A DNA stretch of 64,000 nt from UBA7359 sp038142205 (GTDB lineage Bacteria > Pseudomonadota > Gammaproteobacteria > Eutrophobiales > Eutrophobiaceae), in contig JAYQJO010000001.1 in assembly GCA_038142205.1 (NCBI GenBank), positions 248,001 through 312,000 on the forward strand, given 5' to 3'. Shown here piece by piece: positions 38,432 through 47,844 of this stretch. The translations under genes were made by a program, and so were the position numbers. Every line of letters starts with the position of its first letter. The stretch's first letter is position 1. Below the pieces are notes generated by a model, which saw only the letters and a list, made by a program, of their open reading frames with translations, was not told the origin of the DNA and ran no database searches.

Positions 38432-38466
38432 AAAGCCTCTATGTAGAAATATATAGAGGCTTTTTT
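38432..38466 (+). terminator. Rho-independent terminator after mdh
   Basis: AAAGCCTCTAT (38432-38442) pairs perfectly with ATAGAGGCTTT (38453-38463) around a 10-base loop and runs into six T in all (38461-38466). It is 23 bases downstream of the mdh stop and is the clearest intrinsic terminator in the window. Confidence 0.9.
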
Positions 38467-38604
38467 AATAAGAGAAACTTAAACTTAAAAATGAAGTATT
38501 TGTTTCTAGCTTGCTTTTTTCAGGAGATGAAAGCGAACAACATCACTTTATTAGCTTATTCAAGTTAGGGTATTGCCTTAAACTATCTATAACTTTATTC
38601 GTAC

Positions 38605-38826
38605 TTATCCGCAACAAACATTGCCTGAACAGCAGCTTCCACCCATAGGAGCCTCATCTTTTTCTGATGATGAAAGTAAACCACTGCCTGTAATGATCTT
38701 CCGAATAGGCCGTCCTGTTTCCGGATGAGTAGTAAGTGTATCTTCAGTTATGCTTTGTTTCATTTCAAAGCGATAAGGTTTTTCAGATGGCTCTTCAGGA
38801 ATAGTTTCGTAAATATATGTTGGCAT
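38605..38826 (-). CDS. FmdB-like small protein with altered zinc ribbon
   Basis: 73 residues. It follows the FmdB/putative regulatory protein layout (MPTYIYE, RFEMKQS, THPETGRPIRKII), but the zinc-ribbon Cys pairs expected after MPTYxY and around the CPxCG position are absent: the sequence reads ETIPEEP and HPETG. Instead the C-terminus is Cys-rich (GGSCCSGNVCCG). Similar Cys-shifted versions exist in the family as far as I recall. Function unknown, possibly metal binding. It is a lone gene. Confidence 0.75.
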   Translation of the reverse strand: MPTYIYETIPEEPSEKPYRFEMKQSITEDTLTTHPETGRPIRKIITGSGLLSSSEKDEAPMGGSCCSGNVCCG

Positions 38827-39112
38827 AATGTGTTCTCTTATTAAATAATTTGGCGTCCTGTTGAATTAAAAAGACGTCGTTTTGCTATATCCTGTAATTT
38901 TAATGATTATTAAGGTATTTAGTAAACAGAAACCCTACTAATAATAAGTTTAGAATACTCGGCATTGATTTGGCAAAAGATTTTTGATATTGACTAGATA
39001 ATTAAGCATTTACAGATATAAAGACGTATTATTGGCACCGTTAAATCTATTAAATGTTGTGTTTGTTTTTCTTATACTCATACTCTTTTATATTTTAGAG
39101 GTATATAAAATT

Positions 39113-39829
39113 ATGGATCAAAATGCTGTTGAGGCTATACTTTTTGGAGCAACTAAACTGCGGGAATTACAAGTTGATTCTGGTTATGAAATTTATGAAC
39201 AATCAAAGGATCGTTTTGGAGAGTTGCTCACAGCCCATATGTTGGCTGTAGGTGCTATAGGGACAGTTTTGAGCCGGAAGGAAAGTGAGTCTGTCGAAGT
39301 TGCGAGCGATTCACAACAACAGATAGTATTAATTTCATCATTTATTCAAGGTATCAATATCGTTGATTGTTCAATCAGTGAAGGCTACTACATTCAAGCT
39401 ACAGTATTGGTACGTCAGGAATTAGAAACAATACTAGCATTAGAGGAATTGAACCAAAGTAAAACAGTAGCAAAAGGAGGTTCGGAAATAATACATTTGC
39501 CCAGGACATTGGCAAAACTCTTTGGTGATTTAAGCGATATAGACGACACGGCAGTTCACAATATACTTAAAGATATACTTACCACTGATGCTACAGAATT
39601 ACAAAACGCTACAACTGGTTTGCTTATGGCTCAAGAGTTTAATGAGCAGAGGTCATGGCGCTTGTTCGGTCTTCATGTTTCTCTTCTAATAGTTCTTGCT
39701 GTACTTATAAATGAATACTACGAAGCTATTCATGGAGAAGGGCAAGGGCTAAATGAGATAGAACTCCAAGTGTTAATAAACGCGCAGAAAATTTTACTCG
39801 ATTGCGAATGGATTACTCAACAGGCTTAA
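39113..39829 (+). CDS. Hypothetical protein, possibly DUF5677-like
   Basis: 238 residues from the ATG at 39113, which has AGAGG upstream; the frame is open back to a TTG at 39032. It is predicted helical and soluble. The segment SFIQGINIVDCSISEGYYIQ, then QATVLVRQELETILALEEL, resembles the helical core of DUF5677-type proteins. I am not certain of this. About 286 bases upstream (38827-39112) hold no other gene. It sits alone between the FmdB-like gene and a convergent HAD gene and may be an accessory acquisition. Confidence 0.6.
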   Translation: MDQNAVEAILFGATKLRELQVDSGYEIYEQSKDRFGELLTAHMLAVGAIGTVLSRKESESVEVASDSQQQIVLISSFIQGINIVDCSISEGYYIQATVLVRQELETILALEELNQSKTVAKGGSEIIHLPRTLAKLFGDLSDIDDTAVHNILKDILTTDATELQNATTGLLMAQEFNEQRSWRLFGLHVSLLIVLAVLINEYYEAIHGEGQGLNEIELQVLINAQKILLDCEWITQQA

Positions 39830-39833
39830 CTTT

Positions 39834-40490
39834 CTAGGTTCTCAAACTAATAACAGGCCAACCTTGTTTTTTAGCTTCAGCTATTAAGGTCTCATCGGCA
39901 TCGACGGCGATAGGGTGGTCGACTTCTTTTAGTAACGGGATATCATTATGCGAATCACTATAAAACCAGGATTCTTCAAGTTCCTGTCCGCGTTTATCTA
40001 ACCAATCGTTTAATCGATTTACTTTTCCTTCACCATAAGAAGGTGTTCCTGATACTTTTCCCGTATATTGTCCATCTATCATTTCCGGTTCGCAGGCAAT
40101 TAAATTTTCGATATTAAATTCTTTTGCTATCAGTTCAGTAATAAAGCGATTGGTTGCTGTAATAATGAGTAACTCGTGGTTTTTATTACGATGATCATTA
40201 ATAAGATCAATGGCTTTCGTTAGTATGATAGGTTTGATCTTTTCTTTTATAAAATGCTTCCGCCATTCTTCCAGTTGCGCTCGATCGTTATCGGCTAAAA
40301 CTTTTAACTGGAATTCCAGAAACTCATAAATATCCATCGTACCTGCGGTATATTGTTCGTAAAATCGTTCGTGGCCTTTTTTGTAGGCATCAGAGTCGAT
40401 GTAGTCTTGCTCGCTGAGAAAATCACCCCATAAGCAATCACTGTCTCCACCGATTAGCGTATTATCTAGATCAAATATTGCGAGTTTCAT
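39834..40490 (-). CDS. HAD-IB family phosphatase (SerB-like)
   Basis: About 218 residues from the ATG at 40490 (MKLAIFDLDNTL); an in-frame ATG at 40505 adds five. Motif I DLDNTL, motif II in LLIITATN, motif III Lys in GEGKVNRL and motif IV in YSDSHNDIPLL are all present, so it should be an active phosphatase of the subfamily that includes phosphoserine phosphatase. Substrate unknown. It is divergent from rppH, a frequent neighbour in gammaproteobacteria. Confidence 0.9.
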   Translation of the reverse strand: MKLAIFDLDNTLIGGDSDCLWGDFLSEQDYIDSDAYKKGHERFYEQYTAGTMDIYEFLEFQLKVLADNDRAQLEEWRKHFIKEKIKPIILTKAIDLINDHRNKNHELLIITATNRFITELIAKEFNIENLIACEPEMIDGQYTGKVSGTPSYGEGKVNRLNDWLDKRGQELEESWFYSDSHNDIPLLKEVDHPIAVDADETLIAEAKKQGWPVISLRT

Positions 40491-40620
40491 GTTATTGAAA
40501 ATCAAGTAGTTATTAAAAGCAGGTAGTGTAGGATGTATTTCAGATAAGGCAAACGGTTTGCTTGTTTTACGTAATTATTTATTGGAGAATCTAGCTATAA
40601 AAGTATTTAGGATTTGAAAC

Positions 40621-41118
40621 GTGATTGACTCTGAAGGTTTTCGAGCTAATGTCGGCATAGTGCTTACCAATGATGAGGGTAAAGTCTTCTGGTGTCGGCG
40701 TCTAGGGGCTGATGCGTGGCAATTTCCTCAAGGTGGCATTAAAAAAGACGAAGACTCCGAGTCAGCTATGTATCGTGAGTTAAAGGAAGAAACTGGACTT
40801 GATGCTGAGCATGTTGAGATTATTGGCTCAACAGATGACTGGTTGCGTTACTGGTTGCCTAAAAAGTTTATTCGTCACAATACTTTTCCCTTATGTATCG
40901 GCCAAAAACAGATCTGGTATTTACTGAAACTGATCGTTGACGAAAGCTGTGTCAATCTTTCATATTCTCACAAACCGGAATTTGATCTTTGGGAATGGGT
41001 CGATTTTTGGTACCCCGTTGACGAAGTTGTTTCCTTCAAACGTAATGTCTATGAAGAAGCATTAATGCAGTTTGCGCCTTTTGTGTTTCCCGGATTTGGA
41101 AATATTAGAAATCAGTAA
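40621..41118 (+). CDS. rppH: RNA pyrophosphohydrolase RppH
   Basis: Removes pyrophosphate from the 5' end of mRNA, triggering decay. 165 residues with a GTG start giving MIDSEGFRANVGIVL, as in E. coli. The Nudix box spans 38-60 with REL-EE (GGIKKDEDSESAMYRELKEE). FPQGG and a W-rich C-terminal part (FDLWEWVDFWYPVDEV) match RppH. It converges with the next gene, six bases between stops. Confidence 0.94.
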   Translation: MIDSEGFRANVGIVLTNDEGKVFWCRRLGADAWQFPQGGIKKDEDSESAMYRELKEETGLDAEHVEIIGSTDDWLRYWLPKKFIRHNTFPLCIGQKQIWYLLKLIVDESCVNLSYSHKPEFDLWEWVDFWYPVDEVVSFKRNVYEEALMQFAPFVFPGFGNIRNQ

Positions 41119-41124
41119 GGTTTT

Positions 41125-41502
41125 TTACTGGCGATTTCTTCCCGCCATAAACATCATCAGCTGTGATAATAATTTATTTGCAGATTTGTTACTGATGCCA
41201 CTGACAAAGCGACTACTGCCTTCAGGCGAATAATTACTTTCGATTAGTATATTATAGAGGTCTTCAAGAATTGGTGCGCACTCTTTCATTGCATGGTCAG
41301 CGATAACCCTGATGTCGGACTGAGTCTCAAGTTGAGAAAGAGCATATTCATTCATGCAGTTCATATGCTCATAAGATGCCTGACTAATGATTTGACGATT
41401 TTCCTTTGTCATCTGAGGCGCAGTATTGTCTTCAGTGGCATTAATATTCAAACTAAAAAGACATGCAAAAACGATTAAACTACAGTATTTTTTGTAATTC
41501 AT
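41125..41502 (-). CDS. Small secreted hypothetical protein
   Basis: 125 residues from the ATG at 41502; an upstream in-frame ATG at 41526 is less likely. The signal peptide MNYKKYCSLIVFACLFSLNINA is followed by a mature part with two cysteines (MNCMNEYA, MKECAPILEDL) that may form a disulfide. No family recognised. It is divergent from the NspC-like gene with about 45 bases between starts. Confidence 0.65.
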   Translation of the reverse strand: MNYKKYCSLIVFACLFSLNINATEDNTAPQMTKENRQIISQASYEHMNCMNEYALSQLETQSDIRVIADHAMKECAPILEDLYNILIESNYSPEGSSRFVSGISNKSANKLLSQLMMFMAGRNRQ

Positions 41503-41546
41503 TAGATATTCTCTTTTTATAATCACTTTCTAATAACAACAATAAC

Positions 41547-42647
41547 ATGAGAAACCCAACTTTCAATAACATTGATTTAATGACACCGGCCTATGTCTAT
41601 GATCAGGATAAAATTGTTCAGGTACTGGAGTTATTATCAGATATCAAAGATAAAACCGGTTGTTTCCTACTTTATTCAGTCAAATCAGCAAATATGGTTG
41701 AGTTGTTAAACGTCATTAAACCCTATGTTGATGGTTTTTCTTGTAGCTCATTATTCGAAGTGCAACTGGCAAATGAAGTGCTTGATGAGTCCCGGACTAT
41801 ACACATTACCACGCCGGGATACCGAAAAGATGAATGGCAACAGATTTTTGAATCGGTCGATTTTGTTACGTTAAATTCGTATACACAGTTGAATTCCTTT
41901 GCAGAAGAAATTCATGATACAAGCAGCTGTGGTATTCGACTTAATCCTGAAATATCGTTTGTCAGTGATGAGCGTTATGACCCGTGCCGTAGATATTCAA
42001 AACTTGGTGTTTCGATTAGTGATATTGAACAAGAAAAAATAAATATTGATTGGCAGCTTATTGAAGGCATACACATCCATAATAATTGTGAGTCGATTTG
42101 TTTTAATGAATTAAAACAAAGTGTCGAAAAAGTGTTATCGCTTATTCCATTAAACGGCAAGGGTATTAAATGGATTAACCTCGGCGGTGGTTACCTTTTA
42201 AGTGATACAACCGACACAAAACCATTGATAGAGACTATTAACTTGTTAAGTCATCATGATGTCGATGTTTATTTTGAGCCGGGAAAAGCCATAACAGGGC
42301 AGGCCGGTTATCTTGTTACTACGGTCATTGATCTGTTTGTCAGCGACAATAAACACGTTGTTGTATTAGATACATCAATTAATCATCTCCCTGAAGTCTT
42401 TGAATATCAGTATCAACCCAAAGTTATGAATACGGTTGAAAAAAGTGAATATGAATATCGTTTGACCGGTTGCTCTTGTTTAAGCGGTGATTTATTTGGT
42501 GATTATTATTTTGATGAGCCTTTGGAAATAGGTAGCCGAGTTGTATTTGAAAATATCGGGGCATACATGCAGGTCAAAGCTAATATGTTTAATGGTATAA
42601 ATTTACCTGCTACCTATTTATTAAATAATAAAAAAATTTTAAATTAA
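41547..42647 (+). CDS. nspC: Carboxynorspermidine decarboxylase-like PLP enzyme (NspC)
   Basis: 366 residues, fold-type III PLP decarboxylase. The PLP lysine is Lys46 in LLYSVKSAN. SSLFEVQLANEVL, WINLGGGYLL, FEPGKAI and TGCSCLSGDLFGDYYFDEPL follow the NspC pattern. NspC makes norspermidine or spermidine from the carboxy forms. Its usual partner, carboxy(nor)spermidine dehydrogenase, is not adjacent, so the polyamine role is inferred from the family only. It might act on another amino acid. Confidence 0.82.
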   Translation: MRNPTFNNIDLMTPAYVYDQDKIVQVLELLSDIKDKTGCFLLYSVKSANMVELLNVIKPYVDGFSCSSLFEVQLANEVLDESRTIHITTPGYRKDEWQQIFESVDFVTLNSYTQLNSFAEEIHDTSSCGIRLNPEISFVSDERYDPCRRYSKLGVSISDIEQEKINIDWQLIEGIHIHNNCESICFNELKQSVEKVLSLIPLNGKGIKWINLGGGYLLSDTTDTKPLIETINLLSHHDVDVYFEPGKAITGQAGYLVTTVIDLFVSDNKHVVVLDTSINHLPEVFEYQYQPKVMNTVEKSEYEYRLTGCSCLSGDLFGDYYFDEPLEIGSRVVFENIGAYMQVKANMFNGINLPATYLLNNKKILN

Positions 42648-42791
42648 TAAAACAATATGATTATCAATCCTTTCGCAGTCGTGTATAACGTAAATGATAT
42701 TTTTTTTAAGCGTCTGCTTCAGGGCAGGAACAAAAACCGAAGTGAACAAAACCTCTATCCGTATGAAACTCTATAGATTATTCAGCTGAAA

Positions 42792-43337
42792 ATGTTACAA
42801 GCTAGCAAAGTACTTTTTTTCGTATTCTTCGATATATGTCGTCTTATTAAACGACCGCAAGATATTCCCGCGTCGAAAAACTTATTAACGATTTGTATTC
42901 TTGTCTACAGTTTACTTTCTATTTTTATTGCTAATTTATATCAAGAAACAGAGCAGGCTATTTTAGGTAGCATCGTTGAACTCGGGCTACTTTTACTTTT
43001 TAGTTGGGCTATTTTACAGGCCAGTGGTAAGACAGTGCGCTGGATACAGACCGTAACAGCGCTGATAGGTACAAACATGGTTATCAATATTATTGCTTTG
43101 CCCGCCTATGTTCTCATTAGCTTTAATGGAGTAAATGAATTGGCTGAAGGTAGTTCTACACAAAGCTTAGGTTTGCTGGTGCTTGCCATCCTCGCCTGTT
43201 GGAATATCGCCATTATGTCGCATATCGTCAAACATGCATTGGAAACGCATTTTGCTATAGCTCTGTTTGTAGTGCTGAGTTATATCTGGGTTGCTTTCAG
43301 CTTTACTGCGGCAGTGATGCCAGTGGGAATGAATTAA
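42792..43337 (+). CDS. Membrane protein of about five helices upstream of mpl
   Basis: 181 residues, strongly hydrophobic with about five membrane helices (starting near 31, 60, 85, 125 and 158). The layout resembles small Yip1-type membrane proteins, but I do not claim membership. The stop codon overlaps the mpl start (TAATG), so it is translationally coupled to mpl. The 144 bases upstream hold nothing recognisable. Confidence 0.7.
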   Translation: MLQASKVLFFVFFDICRLIKRPQDIPASKNLLTICILVYSLLSIFIANLYQETEQAILGSIVELGLLLLFSWAILQASGKTVRWIQTVTALIGTNMVINIIALPAYVLISFNGVNELAEGSSTQSLGLLVLAILACWNIAIMSHIVKHALETHFAIALFVVLSYIWVAFSFTAAVMPVGMN

Positions 43338-44692
43338 TGCATATGCATATTTTGGGAATTTGTGGCACGTTTATGGGAGGAATTGCCCAGATTGCTCGCA
43401 AATTAGGACATGATGTCACAGGGTCAGATCAAAATGTCTACCCGCCGATGAGCGACCAACTTGAAAAAGCGGGTATAGAGCTGATGCAAGGTTATAAAGC
43501 TGAGCATCTGAAACCTATGCCGGATATCGTTATTGTCGGTAATACCATCTCGCGTGGTAACCCGGAACTTGAAACTGTTTTGAATGAGCAAATACCGTTT
43601 ACTTCAGGACCAGAGTGGTTATACAACGATGTATTGAAAAAGAAGCATGTTTTAGCGGTTTCCGGTACGCACGGTAAAACGACAACCACGACAATATTGA
43701 GCTGGATTCTCGAATATGCGGGGTTAAACCCTGGCTTTTTAATTGGTGGCGTTGCAGAGAATTTTGGTATCTCAGCGCGTTATACAGATTCTGATTATTT
43801 TGTTATTGAAGCGGATGAATATGACACCGCATTTTCCGATAAGCGTTCAAAATTTATTCACTACCATCCGAAGACCCTAATTATTAATAATATTGAATTC
43901 GATCATGCCGATATCTTTCAGGATATTGCTGCTATAAGACGCGAATTTCATCATTTGCTGCGTATTTTACCTGAGCAGGCACGGGTTATTTATCCCAGTG
44001 ATGATGAAGAAGTAAAAAATGTATTGGATATGGGCTGTTGGTCACAGAAAGAAAGCTTTAACAAAGAAGTAAGTGCTAACTGGTCTATAGACTCAGCCGA
44101 GGTTGATTTTCGCTATTTTAAGGTGATTCATGAAGGAAAAGAGCTTGGCGAGGTAAATTGGTCACTGATTGGTGAGCATAATGCAAATAATGCGCTTGCA
44201 GCCATTATCGCAGCTGAACACATTGGTGTTAGTGTCGACAAAGCTTGTGCTGCATTAAGCGAGTTTAAATCCGTTAAACGGCGTTTAGAGCGCCTTTTTG
44301 AGTCGAATGGAACATGTGTTTATGATGATTTTGCACATCACCCGACAGCAATTAGTAAAACATTGGAAGCCTTACATCAGCATGCTCCAGATAGCCGTAT
44401 CATTGCTGTAATGGAGCCGCGCTCAAATACCATGCGTATGGGTTACCATGCAGAAACATTAGCAGCTTCTTTTGATAAGGCCGACATGGTTTTGTTGTTT
44501 CAAGCCGATAATGTAGATTGGGATATTGCCAAACATATGGCTGAACTTGGCGAACGTTGTCGAGTCTTCAAAGATATAGAGGAAATTGTCAGTTTAATTG
44601 CTGAGGAGTATCAACCGGGAGATCAAATAGTGGTGATGAGTAACGGTGGTTTTGGCGGAATCCATAGGAAATTGATTGAGGCATTGAGTTAA
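43337..44692 (+). CDS. mpl: UDP-MurNAc:L-alanyl-gamma-D-glutamyl-meso-DAP ligase Mpl
   Basis: Peptidoglycan-recycling ligase that joins recovered tripeptide to UDP-MurNAc. 451 residues from the ATG at 43337; the frame stays open upstream to 43199 but the start MHMHILGICGTFMGG is the family N-terminus. ATP loop SGTHGKTTTTTIL, then EADEYDTAFSDKRSKF and DDFAHHPTAI. It overlaps the upstream membrane gene by one base and precedes the Lon-N-like gene by three bases. Confidence 0.96.
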   Translation: MHMHILGICGTFMGGIAQIARKLGHDVTGSDQNVYPPMSDQLEKAGIELMQGYKAEHLKPMPDIVIVGNTISRGNPELETVLNEQIPFTSGPEWLYNDVLKKKHVLAVSGTHGKTTTTTILSWILEYAGLNPGFLIGGVAENFGISARYTDSDYFVIEADEYDTAFSDKRSKFIHYHPKTLIINNIEFDHADIFQDIAAIRREFHHLLRILPEQARVIYPSDDEEVKNVLDMGCWSQKESFNKEVSANWSIDSAEVDFRYFKVIHEGKELGEVNWSLIGEHNANNALAAIIAAEHIGVSVDKACAALSEFKSVKRRLERLFESNGTCVYDDFAHHPTAISKTLEALHQHAPDSRIIAVMEPRSNTMRMGYHAETLAASFDKADMVLLFQADNVDWDIAKHMAELGERCRVFKDIEEIVSLIAEEYQPGDQIVVMSNGGFGGIHRKLIEALS

Positions 44693-44695
44693 AAA

Positions 44696-45286
44696 ATGAA
44701 TATTCCTTTGTTTCCCCTCAATACGGTTGTTTTTCCAGAAGGTGAATTACCTTTGAGATTATTTGAACCGCGTTATATTGATATGGTAAGTGAATGCTTA
44801 CGTAATGATGATGGTTTTGGTATCTGTTTAATCGAAGAAGGTGAGGAATCCGGGACACCGGCAAAATTTTTCTCAATGGGTACTTATGTCAAAATTATTG
44901 ACTGGGACAGTGGTGATGATGGTTTACTGGAAATTGTCGTTAAAGGCGAACAGCGATTCAAAGTCGATAGTTTTGAAATCCAGAAAGATAATTTATGCAT
45001 AGGCGATATTACTTTTCTCGACGAAGATGATGAGTTGATTCCAGATGCTTATCAAAATTTTTCTGCCTTATTAAAGGAAATCGGTAATCGTTATGAATTA
45101 CCGTTTCTGACTGAATCAGAAAGATTTGATGAAGCAAACTGGGTTAGTGAGCGCCTGGCTGAACTATTGCCATTTGACCTATCTTCTAAACAAGCATTGT
45201 TGGAAATGGACAGCCCTTTAAATCGTTTTGATTATATGCAGAGTTTGTTAGAAAAAATTGATGCGGGTGATATTGCTTATTCCTAA
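44696..45286 (+). CDS. LON N-terminal-domain (substrate-binding-like) protein
   Basis: 196 residues. NIPLFPLNTVVFPEGELPLR, then LFEPRYIDMVSECL, is the hallmark start of Lon N-terminal-like proteins (peptidase S16 N-terminal family). It has neither ATPase nor protease domain. Such stand-alone proteins are common in proteobacteria and of unknown function. It probably shares a transcript with mpl, and converges with the FAH gene after a 61-base gap. Confidence 0.9.
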   Translation: MNIPLFPLNTVVFPEGELPLRLFEPRYIDMVSECLRNDDGFGICLIEEGEESGTPAKFFSMGTYVKIIDWDSGDDGLLEIVVKGEQRFKVDSFEIQKDNLCIGDITFLDEDDELIPDAYQNFSALLKEIGNRYELPFLTESERFDEANWVSERLAELLPFDLSSKQALLEMDSPLNRFDYMQSLLEKIDAGDIAYS

Positions 45287-45347
45287 AACGATTGTTCTTT
45301 TATCTGCTTAGTGAATAAACGTCACAGTTTGTGAAACCTTCTCTTTT

Positions 45348-46214
45348 TTATTCTATGAAGTGAGTTGAATCTGGTTCTTCAATAACCGAATTACTTAATG
45401 AACCTATATTTTCTATTTCAATTTTTACGACATCACCTGCGTGCATATAACCACGTGGTTTCATTTTCACACCAACACCGCTGCTTGTGCCTGTTGCAAT
45501 AATATCACCTGGTTCCAGCGTCATAACTTTCGATAAGTATTCGATTAAATAGTAACAATTAAAAACTAAATGTTTAGTACTAAAATCTTGTCGTTTATCT
45601 TCATTAACCCATGTTTTAATATTGAGGTTATGTGGATCACCTATTTCCTCAGGTGTGACTATCCATGGGCCGCAAGGTCCATGTGTATCAAAGGATTTAC
45701 CCAGCGTCCAGGTATGTGAACGCATTTGCCAGTCACGTACGCTAACATCATTAACAATGGTATAACCTGCAATAACAGTCTTAGCTTCGTCATAACTAAT
45801 ATTGCGACAACGTTTACCGATGACAACAGCAAGCTCTCCTTCATAATCCAATTTTGCAGAAACACTAGGACGATGAATAGCTTCATTCGGGCCAATGACA
45901 CAAGTATTTTGTTTATTAAAAAATGTTGGATATTCAGATTTGTCCAGTCCTGTTTCTTCAATGTGGTCGGCATAATTTAACGCCACGCCAAAAAACTTTT
46001 CTGGTTTTGCAATTGGTGCGAGTAATTGGCACTTATCCAATGGAACTAATGTGTTTTCATTATTTGCTAATTTATTAGTGGCCAGTTTGCCATCCTGTAA
46101 AAAACGAATCATGCCATTATGACCATTATATTTTTCTGGAGCAGGGCAAATAGCATTATTTATAATAACGCCAACAAAAACTTGATTATTGTAAAGATAA
46201 GTTGCGAGTTTCAT
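45348..46214 (-). CDS. Fumarylacetoacetate hydrolase family protein
   Basis: 288 residues. A short N-terminal domain (MKLATYLYNNQVFVGV) is followed by the FAH fold, with metal-binding acidic residues in YEGELAVVIG and NDVSVRDWQ, and GDIIATGTSSGVG near the end. The family includes hydrolases, decarboxylases and isomerases of 2-oxo/enol acids. The exact substrate cannot be told, and no degradation operon surrounds it. Probably transcribed alone or after the photolyase-related gene. Confidence 0.9.
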   Translation of the reverse strand: MKLATYLYNNQVFVGVIINNAICPAPEKYNGHNGMIRFLQDGKLATNKLANNENTLVPLDKCQLLAPIAKPEKFFGVALNYADHIEETGLDKSEYPTFFNKQNTCVIGPNEAIHRPSVSAKLDYEGELAVVIGKRCRNISYDEAKTVIAGYTIVNDVSVRDWQMRSHTWTLGKSFDTHGPCGPWIVTPEEIGDPHNLNIKTWVNEDKRQDFSTKHLVFNCYYLIEYLSKVMTLEPGDIIATGTSSGVGVKMKPRGYMHAGDVVKIEIENIGSLSNSVIEEPDSTHFIE

Positions 46215-46292
46215 TTTCTATTTATTCTAATTTTTTTAGAGATGATAACACTGCTATAATGGCATGAGGCCATAGGATCTGAAAATTAAGTA

Positions 46293-47776
46293 TTATTTCA
46301 ACTTTTTCAAAAAGTTGTCAGCATTTTCTAAATGTTGTTTCTTTTTTGTATTATCCATCTTATCAGCCATTGATACCATCATTGCCCAACGTGCGTTTTG
46401 TTTAAGATTTTTTGCATGTTTGATAATAAAACGCCAATATAAACCATCCCAGATGTCGCACCATTCGCCGGTTTTGTAGTGACTCATCTTTTTTATATAA
46501 CTCGAACCTGAAAAATAAGGTTTGGTGGTAATTAATCCGCCATCGGCATTCTGACTCATGGCATAAACATTCGGTACCATGACCCAGTCGTAGCTATCGA
46601 TAAATAGCGCCATAAACCAACGATAAATATCATCAGGATCAAATTCACAAATAAACATGAATCCGCCTAGTACCATCAATCGTTCTATATGATGGCAATA
46701 AGCATAATTGTTTAATCTTTTTAATGTGTTATCGACGGGGTCTATGCCGGTTGTGCCGTTATAAAAACTATTGGGTATTTTACGTTTGTGTTGCCAATGA
46801 TTTGTTTTACGCATAGTAACGCCGAGATCTTCATAAGTGGCACGCATAAACTCACGCCAGCCTATGACTTGCCGAATAAAACCTTCCAAGCTCGCTATTG
46901 GTATTTCATTTTTTTCAGCATAGTTTAGTACTGCATTAACGACTTGTTTTGGTGTGAGTAAACCAATATTTAACATTGGTGTAAGCACGCTATGATAAAG
47001 CCAGTTTTCATCAGGAATAATGGCATCTTCATAAGGACCAAAGTTATTGAGTTTTTGATTAATGAAATGATGTAACCATTTTTCTGCTTCAGCATGAGTT
47101 GTGGGATAGATAAAATATTTAATATCTCCGGGGTTTTGTTTAAATTTTTTATCAATATAACTCATCGCTTCTTTTACATAAGTATTATCATTTTTATCTG
47201 GTGTTGGAAATAATTGCGACAACATCTTTTTTGGGATTTTTTTACGATTCTCTTTATCAAAGCTCCATTTCCCCCCTACAGGAATACCTTGCTCTATTAA
47301 AATATTTAATCGTTTTCTTTGATACTGATAAAAATCAGCCATCAACCAACGTTTTCTTTTTGAACGATATTCAGTATTTTCTACCTTGGAATTTATGAAG
47401 GCGGGCGTTGATAGTAGTTCTAGAGTACAGTTATTTTTTGCTATCAGAGCTTTAAGTCTTTTCTCAAGAATAAAATCAACTGGATCACAAATAATAAACT
47501 CAGCAGGACTGTATTTTTCGAATACTGTTTTTATGTTTTTTTTATTTTCTTGATATTCAAAATAGAAGGTCTCAGCTTTATTAGCACAAAGAGTTTGAAA
47601 ATATTTCATTGATGCCCTGTGTAGAAGCAGCTTTTGTTTATGAAAGTTAACCGGGTAGTTCCAATCACTAAAAAAAAAAGTGAGTCCTCAATCAATATGA
47701 TCTTATCAGGCTTCATTTCAAATCCTGGATGATCAAAAAAAAGTTGATGTGGAAAAATAAGTAGTATTTTTTTCAT
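46293..47776 (-). CDS. Photolyase/cryptochrome-related protein, DPRP type (frameshifted in this sequence)
   Basis: Member of the deoxyribodipyrimidine photolyase-related family that includes bacterial (6-4) photolyases. A long frame (47609-46293, 438 residues) lacks about 56 N-terminal residues. These are found in another frame starting at ATG 47776 (MKKILLIFPHQLFFDHPG, then IEDSLFFSDWNYP). The break is the A10 run 47670-47679: 8 or 11 A restores one frame of about 493 residues. FAD-region motifs include YCHHIERLMVLGG, SYDWVMVPNVYAMS and NADGG. The C-terminal cysteine cluster of iron-sulfur members is not present. Repair activity is uncertain. Confidence 0.85.
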
Positions 47777-47844
47777 AACTGCAACTCATTATCATAGGTG
47801 GCAGTCACTTCGACAACTGGTTTGTTATCTTGTTTAGGTAGTTT

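Noticed and set aside
43199..43336. Upstream 46-codon extension of the mpl frame
   Set aside because: It overlaps the preceding membrane-protein gene; the conserved Mpl N-terminus starts at the ATG at 43337.
45659..45973. Second minus-strand frame within the FAH gene
   Set aside because: It is an out-of-frame shadow; the in-frame FAH motifs are continuous across it, so it is not a frameshift.
46259..46273. Short ATGGC/GCCAT hairpin between the photolyase-related and FAH genes
   Set aside because: The 5-bp stem is too weak and common to call a terminator.
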